NCBI GenBank assembly: GCA_900552365.1
Contig: URZP01000002.1
Coordinates: 1-43,862, forward strand
Length of the DNA: 43,862 nt
From: an uncultured Coriobacteriaceae bacterium
GTDB taxonomy: Bacteria > Actinomycetota > Coriobacteriia > Coriobacteriales > Eggerthellaceae
Direction: 5' to 3'
Position 1 is the stretch's first letter. Each line of letters opens with the position of its first letter. Under the pieces are notes generated by a model that saw nothing but the letters and a program-made list of their open reading frames with translations, ran no database searches and had not been told where the DNA came from. Positions 24,095 to 32,715 of this stretch are shown in pieces. A program made the translations under genes and the position numbers.

Positions 24095-25102
24095 CTAGCG
24101 AATTGAAAAAGCACCGTTGGACTGGTCGTACGCAAGGTCCTTGGTCAGATAACCCTTACCTTCCATCCACTGTATGACCGGATCGACCATGTCGTTCGTG
24201 GGGAACTGGCACAGCGGATACTCGCTGATTGGATAGGTTGCGGCAACGGCATCCGACAGGTTCGCGTTCTTCACAAGCAGCTCGCGATACTTCTCGGGAT
24301 CGGCGTTGATGTCACGCGCGCAACCGTCCCAAATCTGCTTGAACGTCTCAATAGCCTGAGCGCCCTCGCCCGAAAGCCAATCGTTGCGAACGGCCATCAC
24401 CGACTGAGAGATGTTTTCGCCCGCAGTGTCGTCAGCCAACGTAATAGCGCCTGATGCCTCGCCCAGCGCCAGCAAAGATGCGGGAAGGGCTGCAGCCTTA
24501 ACCTCTCCCGACATCATGGCCTGAAAGCGAACAGGCAGCTTCTGCAACTCGGACGTGACGATCTGCTCGTTCGAAAGACCAGCGCGCTCCATCAGCACGT
24601 CCATGACATACTCAAGGATGGTGTTCGTGCCTACGCCAACGGGAACGCCCGCCAGCTGGGAAAGCGAGGTGATGCCGCTATCGGGGCCGGTCTGAATGCC
24701 GAAACGGCCCTGAGCCGCCGTGGTTCCCAAGGTGACCCACGAAAGCGAAAGGTCGGTGCCACCCGCGAAAACGCTGGCCGCGACCATGATGTCGGTCATC
24801 GCCATCTGGACGTTTCCAGAAGAAATGCCCGCGATCAACTCGGTTGCGGACTGGAACAAGACAACCTCGGCTTCGATGCCTTCAGCCTCGAAACGACCTT
24901 CCGACTGAGCAACCCAAAACGGCAGGATATCCTCGGTGGGAAGCGTGCCGATGGTGACCTTTCCCATTTTAGAAGTTTTCGAAGAGCTTGCCGAGCCAGC
25001 AGGCGAACAGCCGACGATGCCCGACGCACAAATAGCCAAGGATCCAGCGGCAAGAGCGGCGACGAAAGAACGACGAGAAATGGCGGGCAGAGCGATCGGC
25101 AT
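24095..25102 (-). CDS. ABC transporter substrate-binding lipoprotein (NMT1/SsuA-like)
   Basis: 335 residues. The N-terminus has a twin-arginine-like ISRRSF at 8-13, a hydrophobic stretch and a lipobox ending in C32 (SGIVGC), followed by a Ser-rich linker. The mature part shows the type II periplasmic-binding fold pattern of the nitrate/sulfonate/thiamine-precursor (NMT1/THI5-like) family, with VTIGTLPTEDILPFWVAQSEG at the ligand cleft. Start ATG 25102 has AAGGAG upstream. Substrate unknown; an organosulfonate such as taurine would make sense near a sulfite-respiring locus, but the sequence alone does not show that. Confidence 0.87.
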   Translation of the reverse strand: MPIALPAISRRSFVAALAAGSLAICASGIVGCSPAGSASSSKTSKMGKVTIGTLPTEDILPFWVAQSEGRFEAEGIEAEVVLFQSATELIAGISSGNVQMAMTDIMVAASVFAGGTDLSLSWVTLGTTAAQGRFGIQTGPDSGITSLSQLAGVPVGVGTNTILEYVMDVLMERAGLSNEQIVTSELQKLPVRFQAMMSGEVKAAALPASLLALGEASGAITLADDTAGENISQSVMAVRNDWLSGEGAQAIETFKQIWDGCARDINADPEKYRELLVKNANLSDAVAATYPISEYPLCQFPTNDMVDPVIQWMEGKGYLTKDLAYDQSNGAFSIR

Positions 25103-25329
25103 GAGGTCTCCTTCGGTCAAGAATCATTGCATTCGATCGTAGTAAGCCAGATCAACCGCTTCAATGAACAATCTGCCCAGTGGTGTTGAGAGACGAACGC
25201 GCCATCGAAGTCGGCCATCGAGGCCAACTGCTGGACCTTCGCCGCACACCCCGCACAGCACAACCTCCGCTCGTGCCCATTCAGTGGCACCCCACCAAAC
25301 CTGCGGGATGGGTGTGTTAGTATATGCAC

Positions 25330-25405
25330 GCCCCCTTCGTCTAGCGGCCAAGGACGCCGACTTCTCAGGTCGGAAACGGAGATTCGAATCCTCCAGGGGA
25401 CACCA
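25330..25405 (+). tRNA. tRNA-Glu (anticodon CTC) with two stem mismatches
   Basis: A 76-base tRNA with CCA; anticodon loop TTCTCAG gives CTC. The D arm and anticodon stem (CCGAC/GTCGG) are perfect. The acceptor GCCCCCT/AGGGGAC has a C2-A71 mismatch, and the T stem GGAGA/CCTCC has an A53-C61 mismatch, where G53-C61 is nearly invariant. A TAGTAT at 25318-25323 may be its -10. It stands alone, upstream of and antisense to the ABC operon and convergent with hemL. Confidence 0.88.
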
Positions 25406-25416
25406 CACGACACGAA

Positions 25417-25462
25417 AAGGCCCCTGCCATCTGCGATTCAATCGCTTGGCAGGGGCCTTCTT
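25417..25462. terminator. Bidirectional terminator between tRNA-Glu and hemL
   Basis: AAGGCCCCTGCCA pairs with TGGCAGGGGCCTT, with a T-rich tail on the plus strand (TTCTT) and TTTTCG on the minus strand. It can end both the tRNA and the hemB-hemL transcript. Confidence 0.8.
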
Positions 25463-25511
25463 ATGCGCCAAGCCCTTCGTTGGCACATGTCAACACCGTC
25501 ATTGGCACACG

Positions 25512-26849
25512 TTAAAGGCTTGCGAGCACCTCGCGAGCAGCCTCGATAAATGAATCAACCTCGGCAGGCGTATGCGCGCATGACAAGAACAGCGCCTCGA
25601 ACTGACTGGGAGCGATAAGGTAGCCATGCTCGAGCATGCCCGAGAAATAACGCGCGAACTTGTCGGTATCGCACGTAACCGCGCCATCCCAATCGCGAAC
25701 AGGCTGATCGGTAAAGAAGATGGTCGCCAAAGCGCCTACACGGTTCACCTGAGCCGAAACGCCCGTGTCGGCGATGGCGGCCTTCAAACCCGCCTCAAGA
25801 CGCGCGCCCAAGAACTCAAGATAGTCGTAAATCCCCTGACCGGCAGCCTCGGGATTCACCGAAGCGGGAACGACGCCCGCCTCCAGCGCTCCCAGCTGAG
25901 CCAAGCCGGCTTCCATGGCAACGGGATTGCCGGAAAGCGTGCCCGCCTGATACACGGGGCCGTTCGGTGCAAGCTGATCCATGATCTCGGCGCGACCGGC
26001 AAAGCAGCCAACGGGGAAACCGCCGCCGATGATCTTGCCGAACGTGCATAGGTCGGGCATGACGCCGTAACGCTCCTGCGCACCGCCAAGGGCAACACGG
26101 AAACCGGAGATAACCTCGTCGAAAATTAGAAGCGCGCCGAACTCATCGCACAGGTCGCGCAGGCCCTGTAGGAAACCCTCGGCAGGAGCAACCGCCCCCA
26201 TGTTGCCGGCAACGGGCTCGACGATGATGCAAGCCACCTGATCCTTGTTCGCCTCAAGCGTGGCGCGAACGGAGTCAAGGTTGTTGTACACGCACACCAA
26301 CGTATCGGCCGCAGTACCCGCCGTCACGCCCGGCGTACCGGGAATCGAGAACGTGGCAACGCCCGAACCCGCGCTAACCAGCAGCGAGTCGGAATGCCCG
26401 TGGTAATTGCCCTCGAACTTGATGATCTTGTCGCGATGCGTGTAGCCGCGAGCCAAACGGATGGCGCTCATCGTGGCCTCGGTGCCGCTGGAAACCATGC
26501 GCACCTTCTGAGCAGAAGGAACCAGCTTGCAGATCTTCTCGGCCAAGGCGATCTCGCTTTGGCATGGAGCGCCGTACGACACGCCACGATCGAGCTGAGC
26601 GCGCACGGCGTCATCGACGAAATCAGGCCTATGACCGAAGATCATCGGGCCCCACGAGCCAATGAAGTCGACGTACTCGTTGCCGTCGACGTCCCAAACG
26701 TGGCTGCCCTTGGCATGGTCGTAGAACACCGGAGTCTCGTTCACGTTCGCGAACGCGCGAACAGGCGAGTTCACACCACCGGGAATGCACGTGTTCGCCT
26801 CTTCGAAACAGGCATCGGATCCTTTGTGGTTCGCCACCTCGTGGGTCAT
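25512..26849 (-). CDS. hemL: Glutamate-1-semialdehyde 2,1-aminomutase
   Basis: 445-residue PLP enzyme that moves the amino group of glutamate-1-semialdehyde to form 5-aminolevulinate, the second step of the C5 tetrapyrrole route. The N-terminal CIPGGVNSPVRAF (21-33) is family-typical; the PLP lysine is K272 in TFGKIIGGGFPVG. The SSGTEATMSAIRLAR block (120-134) binds the cofactor phosphate. Start ATG has AAGGAGG upstream. It follows hemB by 132 bases, with a hairpin between them, and ends the tetrapyrrole block. Confidence 0.97.
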   Translation of the reverse strand: MTHEVANHKGSDACFEEANTCIPGGVNSPVRAFANVNETPVFYDHAKGSHVWDVDGNEYVDFIGSWGPMIFGHRPDFVDDAVRAQLDRGVSYGAPCQSEIALAEKICKLVPSAQKVRMVSSGTEATMSAIRLARGYTHRDKIIKFEGNYHGHSDSLLVSAGSGVATFSIPGTPGVTAGTAADTLVCVYNNLDSVRATLEANKDQVACIIVEPVAGNMGAVAPAEGFLQGLRDLCDEFGALLIFDEVISGFRVALGGAQERYGVMPDLCTFGKIIGGGFPVGCFAGRAEIMDQLAPNGPVYQAGTLSGNPVAMEAGLAQLGALEAGVVPASVNPEAAGQGIYDYLEFLGARLEAGLKAAIADTGVSAQVNRVGALATIFFTDQPVRDWDGAVTCDTDKFARYFSGMLEHGYLIAPSQFEALFLSCAHTPAEVDSFIEAAREVLASL

Positions 26850-26900
26850 TCTTCCTCCTTGCGGCGTTTCGCAACGCCTTTAGCAAAGTCTTAAGAAACC

Positions 26901-26931
26901 GACGGGGCGCAAGCATTGCGTACGTCCCGTC
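26901..26931 (-). terminator. Hairpin between hemB and hemL (weak terminator or processing site)
   Basis: GACGGG-CGCA/TGCG-CCCGTC, with internal loops, and no good T run on the minus strand (GGTTTC). It may lower rather than stop hemL transcription. Confidence 0.35.
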
Positions 26932-26981
26932 CCAAAAACGCGTCGGCTTGCCAACCAGAGCCCAACGCGCGTCAGTTCGTT

Positions 26982-27968
26982 TTACTCGGCAAGCCAGCGG
27001 GCGGCTTCCTTTGCATGGTACGTGATGATCATGTCGGCACCGGCTCGCTTGATGCTGGTAAGCAGTTCCAGAACAACGCGTTTCTCATCGATCCAACCGT
27101 TTTGAGCGGCGGCCTTCACCATGGAGTACTCACCCGACACGTTGTAGGCAACCGTAGGGAAACCGGTCTCGCTCTTCACGCGGTACAGAACGTCCAGATA
27201 CGGAAGAGCAGGCTTCACCATGACCATATCGGCACCCTCGGCGATATCGAAGCACGCCTCGCGCACGCCCTCGGATGCGTTGGCCGGGTCCATCTGATAT
27301 GCGCGCCTGTCGCCGAATGCCGGAGCGCTGTCGGCCGCATCGCGGAACGGGCCATAGAAGCCGCTAGCGTACTTGGTGGAGTAACTCATGATGGGGATTC
27401 GCTCGAAACCGGCCTCGTCAAGAGCCTTGCGGATGGCGCCCACGCGACCGTCCATCATGTCGGACGGGGCAACCATCTGAGCGCCGGCCTTCGCGTGACT
27501 TACCGCCTCGTTGCACAGCAGTTCAAGCGTGGCGTCGTTATTCACGTAGCCGTCGGAGTCAAGCTTGCCGCAATGACCGTGATCGGTGTACTCGCACATG
27601 CAGACGTCGGTGATGACGAACATCTCGGGAGCCCGCTCGCGGATGATGCGGATGGCATCCTGCACCACGCCGTGCTCGTCCCATGCAGAAGAACCGACCT
27701 CGTCCTTCGACGCGGGAAGACCGAACAACAAAACGCTGGTAACGCCAAGCTTCAGCAGCTCGTCGATCTCGGGCATAAGAAGATCAAGCGACACCTGGAA
27801 AACGCCGGGCATGCTGGGAATCTCGTCATGATGGCCCATGCCGGGCTTCACGAACAGCGGATAGATGAAGTCCTTCGCGGAAAGCTCGGTCTCGCGAATG
27901 AACTGGCGAACCGTCTCGTTCTCGCGCATGCGACGCGGACGATACGTCGGGAACTTGCCATACTCCAT
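26982..27968 (-). CDS. hemB: Porphobilinogen synthase (5-aminolevulinate dehydratase)
   Basis: 328 residues; joins two 5-aminolevulinates into porphobilinogen. The zinc-type active site is visible as C123, C125 and C133 (DVCMCEYTDHGHC). The Schiff-base lysines are K199 (SYSTKYASGFYGPFRD) and K252 (VMVKPALPYLD). The N-terminal RPRRMRENETVRQ is typical. AGAAGGAG stands before the ATG. A strong terminator lies 50 bases upstream, so hemB-hemL may have its own promoter or depend on read-through. Confidence 0.97.
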   Translation of the reverse strand: MEYGKFPTYRPRRMRENETVRQFIRETELSAKDFIYPLFVKPGMGHHDEIPSMPGVFQVSLDLLMPEIDELLKLGVTSVLLFGLPASKDEVGSSAWDEHGVVQDAIRIIRERAPEMFVITDVCMCEYTDHGHCGKLDSDGYVNNDATLELLCNEAVSHAKAGAQMVAPSDMMDGRVGAIRKALDEAGFERIPIMSYSTKYASGFYGPFRDAADSAPAFGDRRAYQMDPANASEGVREACFDIAEGADMVMVKPALPYLDVLYRVKSETGFPTVAYNVSGEYSMVKAAAQNGWIDEKRVVLELLTSIKRAGADMIITYHAKEAARWLAE

Positions 27969-28018
27969 GAGTATCTCCTTCTTGGATCTCTTCCTTCATG
28001 TTCGAGTTTACCGCTCAG

Positions 28019-28051
28019 AAAAAGCGAAGCTCCGGTTGGCACCGAAGCTTC
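28019..28051 (-). terminator. Intrinsic terminator after cobA-hemD
   Basis: On the minus strand GAAGCT-CGGT-gcca-ACCG-AGCTTC, then GCTTTTT: a strong hairpin with a T run. It separates the dsrC...hemD run from hemB-hemL. The remaining 28052-28167 shows nothing further. Confidence 0.8.
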
Positions 28052-28167
28052 AAACGAACAACCGAGTGCGAGGCGCCTTCAATGAAAATCGGGCGGCAGA
28101 GCCATGACGCACTTCCAGCAGAAACCCGCAGCATCGACTTCGCCAGACCGACGTCCCGCATCGACGA

Positions 28168-29742
28168 TTAAGCGAGCGTCTCGCCAACCACCTGAGCCAA
28201 ACCAGGGATGGTGTACTCAGCAGCCTCGGCAGTCACGGTTAAGCCGGAATCGCGCATCGTCTGCGAGGTGATCGGCCCGATGCTCAAGCATGCCACGCCT
28301 TCCATGGCCTTCGCGAACGCATCAACGCCCATATCGTCGGACAGCATCGAGCAAAAATTGCGCACAGTCGAAGACGACGTGAAGGTCACCGCATCAAGCA
28401 AGCCCTCTTCAAGCAAGGCGCGCATGCGCTTCACCTGATCGGCTTCGTCGGGCATGACGGTATCGTACACGGCAACCACATCAACCTTGGCGCCCTGTTC
28501 ACGCAGGGAGTTGATCATCGTGTCACGGGCGACGGCGGCACGCAGGACAAGCACGCGGCTTCCCTTGCCAACACCTTCGCCGATCAGCGTTTCGGCAACC
28601 GACTCGGCAACGAAACGCGGCGGCACAACGTCCGCCTTGATGCCGCGATCGGCAAGGACCTGAGCCGTGGCAGGCCCGATAGCGCACACCTTGGCGCCGC
28701 CGAACGCGCGGGCGTCCTTCCCCATCGCATCAAGCTGCTCGAAGAAGCTGTTAACGCCGTTCGCAGACGTGAACACGACCCAATCGTACGAGCCAAGGGA
28801 ATCGGCAGCAGCTTCGATCGCGTCATCGACCGGGCGCGCAACCGTTTTGATAACAGGGAACTCAACGGGGTCGGCGCCCAGATCGCGAAGACGGGACGAC
28901 AGAGCCGATGCCTGCTCGCGAGAACGCGTGACCGCGATACGCTTGCCGAACAGCGGCCTGACGTCGAACCACGCAAGCTTGTCGCGCAGCGTGACGGCAT
29001 CGCCAACAACGATGACGGCCGGAGCTTTGAACTGGGCTTTTTCCACCTTCTCGACAATATCGCCCAGCGTCCCCGAAAGAACCTCTTGTTCGGGCGTGGT
29101 GCCCCAGCGAACAAGCGCGACGGGCGTGTCCTCTGACCTGCCGAAATGAACCAAGCGCTCGACAATATGGGGAAGATCGCGCACGCCCATGTAAAAGCAC
29201 AGCGTACCCGCGTTCTGCGCGAACGACTCCCAATTAATGGCGCTTTCGGGCTTGTCGGGAGTCTCGTGACCGGTCACCAAAGTAACGGCGCTCGCCAACC
29301 CACGATGAGTGACGGGGATGCCCGCATAGGCACATGCGGCAACGCCCGCCGTGATGCCGGGCACCACCTCGAAGCTGATACCGTTCGCAACAAGCTCGAG
29401 CGCTTCCTCGCCGCCGCGGCCGAAGACGAACGGATCGCCGCCCTTCAGGCGAACGATGCTCGCGCCGGGCTGCGCAAGAGCCTCGGCAACCAATAGCGCG
29501 TTGATCTCTTCCTGCGTGACATGATTCGAGAAGCCCTTCTTGCCCACGAAGATCTTCTCGGCTTCGGGCCGCGCGAAACGCATGACTGCGTCCGAGGCCA
29601 GGTAGTCGTAAATAACCTCGTCGGCGTTTGCGAGCAATTCCTGCGCACGCAAGGTCAGCAGGCCCGGGTCACCAGGACCGGCTCCCACCAGGTACACCAT
29701 GGCGGCGCTCATTCCCTGAAACTCGTTCGTTTCGTTGCTCAT
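28168..29742 (-). CDS. cobA-hemD: Fused uroporphyrinogen-III C-methyltransferase and uroporphyrinogen-III synthase
   Basis: 524 residues. Residues about 14-255 are a SAM-dependent CobA/SUMT domain: VYLVGAGPGDPGLLTLRA, RLKGGDPFVFGRGGEE and the GIPVTHRG and TGHE blocks. It makes precorrin-2 from uroporphyrinogen III. Residues about 266-522 are the HemD domain that closes hydroxymethylbilane into uroporphyrinogen III, with the loose family pattern KRIAVTRSREQAS and DWVVFTSANGVNSFFEQL. The fusion is common in anaerobic Gram-positives and channels flux to siroheme or cobalamin. Start ATG overlaps the hemC stop codon as ATGA. Confidence 0.95.
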   Translation of the reverse strand: MSNETNEFQGMSAAMVYLVGAGPGDPGLLTLRAQELLANADEVIYDYLASDAVMRFARPEAEKIFVGKKGFSNHVTQEEINALLVAEALAQPGASIVRLKGGDPFVFGRGGEEALELVANGISFEVVPGITAGVAACAYAGIPVTHRGLASAVTLVTGHETPDKPESAINWESFAQNAGTLCFYMGVRDLPHIVERLVHFGRSEDTPVALVRWGTTPEQEVLSGTLGDIVEKVEKAQFKAPAVIVVGDAVTLRDKLAWFDVRPLFGKRIAVTRSREQASALSSRLRDLGADPVEFPVIKTVARPVDDAIEAAADSLGSYDWVVFTSANGVNSFFEQLDAMGKDARAFGGAKVCAIGPATAQVLADRGIKADVVPPRFVAESVAETLIGEGVGKGSRVLVLRAAVARDTMINSLREQGAKVDVVAVYDTVMPDEADQVKRMRALLEEGLLDAVTFTSSSTVRNFCSMLSDDMGVDAFAKAMEGVACLSIGPITSQTMRDSGLTVTAEAAEYTIPGLAQVVGETLA

Positions 29743-30671
29743 TCAGCTTCCCCCATGATCTCATCCAGAATCTGGCGAGCGCCCTTGCCCACCAAGTCAT
29801 CGACAACGACCTGTCCCAACCCCTTGGGATCATTCGCGTCGCCCTTTGCGCGAGCCTCGACATATTTCGTGCCATCAAGGCTCGCCACGAAGGCGCACAA
29901 GTCCATGACATCGCCGTCAATCTCGGCATGAATGCCCATGGGAACCTGGCAGCCACCTTCAAGAGCCCCCAGAACGAAGCGCTCGGCCGTAACCGCAAGC
30001 AACGTGTCGCGGTCGGTGATCTTCTCAAGAAGGGCCGCGATCTCTGCGTCGTTCTGGCGCGCCTCAATGGCGATGGCACCCTGACCTGCAGCAGGAATAA
30101 GAACGTCAGTCGGGATGTTGTTCGATACGGCATCCTGAAGACCAAGGCGCTCAACGCCTGCAGCAGCCAGAATGCCCGCGTCGAACTCGCCGTCAAGCAC
30201 GCGCTTCACACGCGAATCGACATTGCCGCGAATCTCGCACGCCTCGATGTCGGGACGGCGACGCAGCAGTTGGGCCACACGACGCAAGCTGCCCGTCGCA
30301 ACGCGAGCGCCCTGAGGGAGCGAGTCAACGGTCAGGCCAGGTGTGCTGGAAATGATAGCGTCCTGAGCGTTCGCGCGCTTAGGCATGCCCATGATGGCAA
30401 GCCCCTCGGGCAGCGCCGTGGGCATGTCCTTGGTGGAATGGACGCACAGATCGACTTCGCCGTCGAGCAAGGCACGCTCAAGCTCTTTCGTGAACAGGCC
30501 TTTGTCGCCGATTTTCGAAAGAGCCACGTCAAGGATCTTGTCGCCTTTCGTGTGAATGATCCGAACCTCGCAGGTCAGTCCAGGCTCGGCCTGCTCCAGC
30601 AGGCTCTTCACGAGATTGGACTGGTACAGGGCCAGCTTGCTGCCCCTGCTTCCGATGATGATCTTCCTCAC
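29739..30671 (-). CDS. hemC: Hydroxymethylbilane synthase (porphobilinogen deaminase)
   Basis: 310 residues; polymerises four porphobilinogens to hydroxymethylbilane. The dipyrromethane cofactor cysteine is C241 in EGGCQVPMGIH. The catalytic Asp is D82 in CVHSTKDMPT, and the GSRGSKLALYQSN N-terminus and ATGSLRRVAQLL block are typical. GTG start overlapping the hemA stop codon as GTGA, and its own stop overlaps cobA-hemD, so hemA-hemC-cobA/hemD form a coupled chain. Confidence 0.97.
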   Translation of the reverse strand: MRKIIIGSRGSKLALYQSNLVKSLLEQAEPGLTCEVRIIHTKGDKILDVALSKIGDKGLFTKELERALLDGEVDLCVHSTKDMPTALPEGLAIMGMPKRANAQDAIISSTPGLTVDSLPQGARVATGSLRRVAQLLRRRPDIEACEIRGNVDSRVKRVLDGEFDAGILAAAGVERLGLQDAVSNNIPTDVLIPAAGQGAIAIEARQNDAEIAALLEKITDRDTLLAVTAERFVLGALEGGCQVPMGIHAEIDGDVMDLCAFVASLDGTKYVEARAKGDANDPKGLGQVVVDDLVGKGARQILDEIMGEAE

Positions 30672-31966
30672 TGGTTCATCGCCCCTTGTTTGGCGTCGTT
30701 CTTGATATTTGCCTGCGGAACGTCAAACAAATAACGCGCCGCGTCGATGGTTTCATATTCGGAATGCGCGCTCGCGCTCTCGCGGATGCGCACCGTCGGC
30801 TCATGCAGGATCTTCTTCACGATAGCGCTGGTCGCGCACTCCAAACTTTCCAGGTCCTTTTCGGAAAGCTCCACGTCAAGCGTGCGAAGCAGATGCTTGA
30901 CCTCTTGCTGGCGAATACGTTCGGCGTCAAGACGGATGGTCTTGATAAGAGGAGTGACCGCGTAGCCCGCCGACCAATCCAAAAACGCCTCGGTCTCCTC
31001 GGCGACGATTGCGCGAGCCTGTTCGGCCGCCACGGAACGGCTGTCCTTGTTTTGGCCGATCTCCCTGCCGATGTCGTCAAGGTCGCGAACAATGACGCCC
31101 TTCACCTCAGAGCAGGCGGGGTCGGCGTCGCGCGGAATGGCAATGTCCAGGATGAGCACCTTGTCGCGATGAGTGCCATCGAACATGTCAGGCGTGATGA
31201 CGTAACGTGTCGCCGCCGTACCCGACACGATGATGTCGGCTTGATTGACCAGCTGCTTCAGGTCTTCGAAACGACGGGCCACACCGCCAAGCTCCTCGGC
31301 AAGCACGATGGCGTGTTCGCGGGTGCGACTGCTGACGATGAACGCCTCGACGCCTTGCTCCTTCAAGTAACGAGCCGCAAGTTCGCTTGCCTCGCCTGCG
31401 CCAACGACCAGCACCGTCTTGTCGGCGAAGTCATCGAACGCACGCTTGGCGATATCAATTGCGACCGTGGAAACGCTGACGTGGCTTTCCGAGATCATCG
31501 TCTGACTGCGCACACGCTTGCCACATTCCATTGCCTGACGGAACAAGCGCGTGAGAACCATGTTCACGCACCCGGCGTGGCTGGCCTCTTTGAATGCGGT
31601 GCGCATCTGGCCGATGATCTGCTGTTCGCCCAAAACCATCGAATCAAGCGACGCGACGACGATAAACAGATGCTCAATCGCCTCCCTGCCAACTTTGGCG
31701 TACAGACTGCGCTCAAGCTCTTCGGGGGTGACGTTCTTCTCAACGAGCAGGAAGGTCTTCACCTCGGCAAGCGCATCTTCGGGATTGGGCGTGGAAACGT
31801 ATATCTCAGTGCGGTTGCACGTGCTCACGATAACCGCGCCGTCGATGTTCGCGTAAGAGCACAGCTGATTGAGCTGGCGTTTCATCTCACTCTTGCGAAA
31901 CGAGATTCTGCCTCGAAGCTCGACTCCGGCTGTGGTGTGGTTCAATCCGACTACGCAGATGTTCAT
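30668..31966 (-). CDS. hemA: Glutamyl-tRNA reductase
   Basis: 432 residues; reduces Glu-tRNA(Glu) to glutamate-1-semialdehyde with NADPH, the committed step of the C5 pathway. The nucleophile is C50 in STCNRTEIY. SMVLGEQQIIGQ lies in the catalytic domain, VLVVGAGEASELAARYL starts the NADPH domain (about 195), and a C-terminal dimerisation helix follows. Its Lys/Glu-rich tail is ordinary. Start ATG overlaps the SirC-like stop codon as ATGA. Use of Glu-tRNA makes the odd tRNA-Glu 5 kb away of interest. Confidence 0.97.
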   Translation of the reverse strand: MNICVVGLNHTTAGVELRGRISFRKSEMKRQLNQLCSYANIDGAVIVSTCNRTEIYVSTPNPEDALAEVKTFLLVEKNVTPEELERSLYAKVGREAIEHLFIVVASLDSMVLGEQQIIGQMRTAFKEASHAGCVNMVLTRLFRQAMECGKRVRSQTMISESHVSVSTVAIDIAKRAFDDFADKTVLVVGAGEASELAARYLKEQGVEAFIVSSRTREHAIVLAEELGGVARRFEDLKQLVNQADIIVSGTAATRYVITPDMFDGTHRDKVLILDIAIPRDADPACSEVKGVIVRDLDDIGREIGQNKDSRSVAAEQARAIVAEETEAFLDWSAGYAVTPLIKTIRLDAERIRQQEVKHLLRTLDVELSEKDLESLECATSAIVKKILHEPTVRIRESASAHSEYETIDAARYLFDVPQANIKNDAKQGAMNQ

Positions 31967-32715
31967 AAGTTCACCCCTGCTTTTTCAATCGCCTCGGCAT
32001 AAGCTTGCTCGGGCGTGATGTTCTCGCCAGCCGCCAAACGCTCGCGCCATCCGGCTTGCGTTGCTGCCTCGAAGACAGGCTTCCTGGCTTCGTCAGATTC
32101 GAGGATCCTGGTTTTCACCAATGCGCGGAAGCTCTGCATCAGTTGAAGATACGGCTCCCAGCTTTCATCGAAGTCATTCTCGAGCTTGCGGCGAATACGC
32201 TTGGCTTCGGTCGGCGCGCAGCCGCTGGTGCTGACCGCAATGCGCAATGGCCCGCGATCGACTGTGCTCGGCACGATGAACTCACACTTCGCGGGCACGT
32301 CAACGACGTTGATAAGTGCGCGTTCGCGAAGAGCTTCCTCACGCACGGCATCATCTACGCTCGACACACCGCAGGCAGAAAATACCAGGCGCGCATCTTT
32401 AAGATCGCCCTCATGATATTCACGAGGAACCCATTCCAAGGCGCCGCTTTCGGCAAGCTCGCGAAGACCGTCAGTGATCTGCGGAGAAACGACGACGATT
32501 CGCGCACCGAATGGAATGACCGTTTCAACCTTATGCTGAGCGATGGTACCGCCGCCGATGACAACAACAAGACGATCGGTAAGATCGAGGAACAAGGCAT
32601 AGCCCGCATGGGCATGCATCGCGGGAAGGACCTTGGCGGAATGCTCGAGCGACGAAGCAGCTTCACCGGCAACGCACTCAAGAGGACCCGCGTTTCCAGC
32701 TTCAGTGTTCGTCAT
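31963..32715 (-). CDS. Precorrin-2 dehydrogenase / sirohydrochlorin ferrochelatase (SirC/Met8-like)
   Basis: 250 residues. After an extra N-terminal segment of about 35 residues comes the NAD-binding core YALFLDLTDRLVVVIGGGTIAQHKVE (40-64), then NVVD in VINVVDVP-type context (INVVDVPAKCEF) that carries the catalytic Asp, and the helical part IAVSTSGCAPTEAKRIRRKLE. It oxidises precorrin-2 to sirohydrochlorin and may insert iron to give siroheme. It is coupled by ATGA overlaps to the CbiA-like gene before it and hemA after it. Whether it is also a ferrochelatase cannot be told from sequence alone. Confidence 0.9.
   Translation of the reverse strand: MTNTEAGNAGPLECVAGEAASSLEHSAKVLPAMHAHAGYALFLDLTDRLVVVIGGGTIAQHKVETVIPFGARIVVVSPQITDGLRELAESGALEWVPREYHEGDLKDARLVFSACGVSSVDDAVREEALRERALINVVDVPAKCEFIVPSTVDRGPLRIAVSTSGCAPTEAKRIRRKLENDFDESWEPYLQLMQSFRALVKTRILESDEARKPVFEAATQAGWRERLAAGENITPEQAYAEAIEKAGVNL

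Noticed and set aside
25103..25329. Possible small gene or promoter between the binding-protein gene and tRNA-Glu
   Set aside because: Short open frames here lack ribosome-binding sites, and no -35/-10 pair stands out; nothing can be supported beyond the weak TAGTAT before the tRNA.
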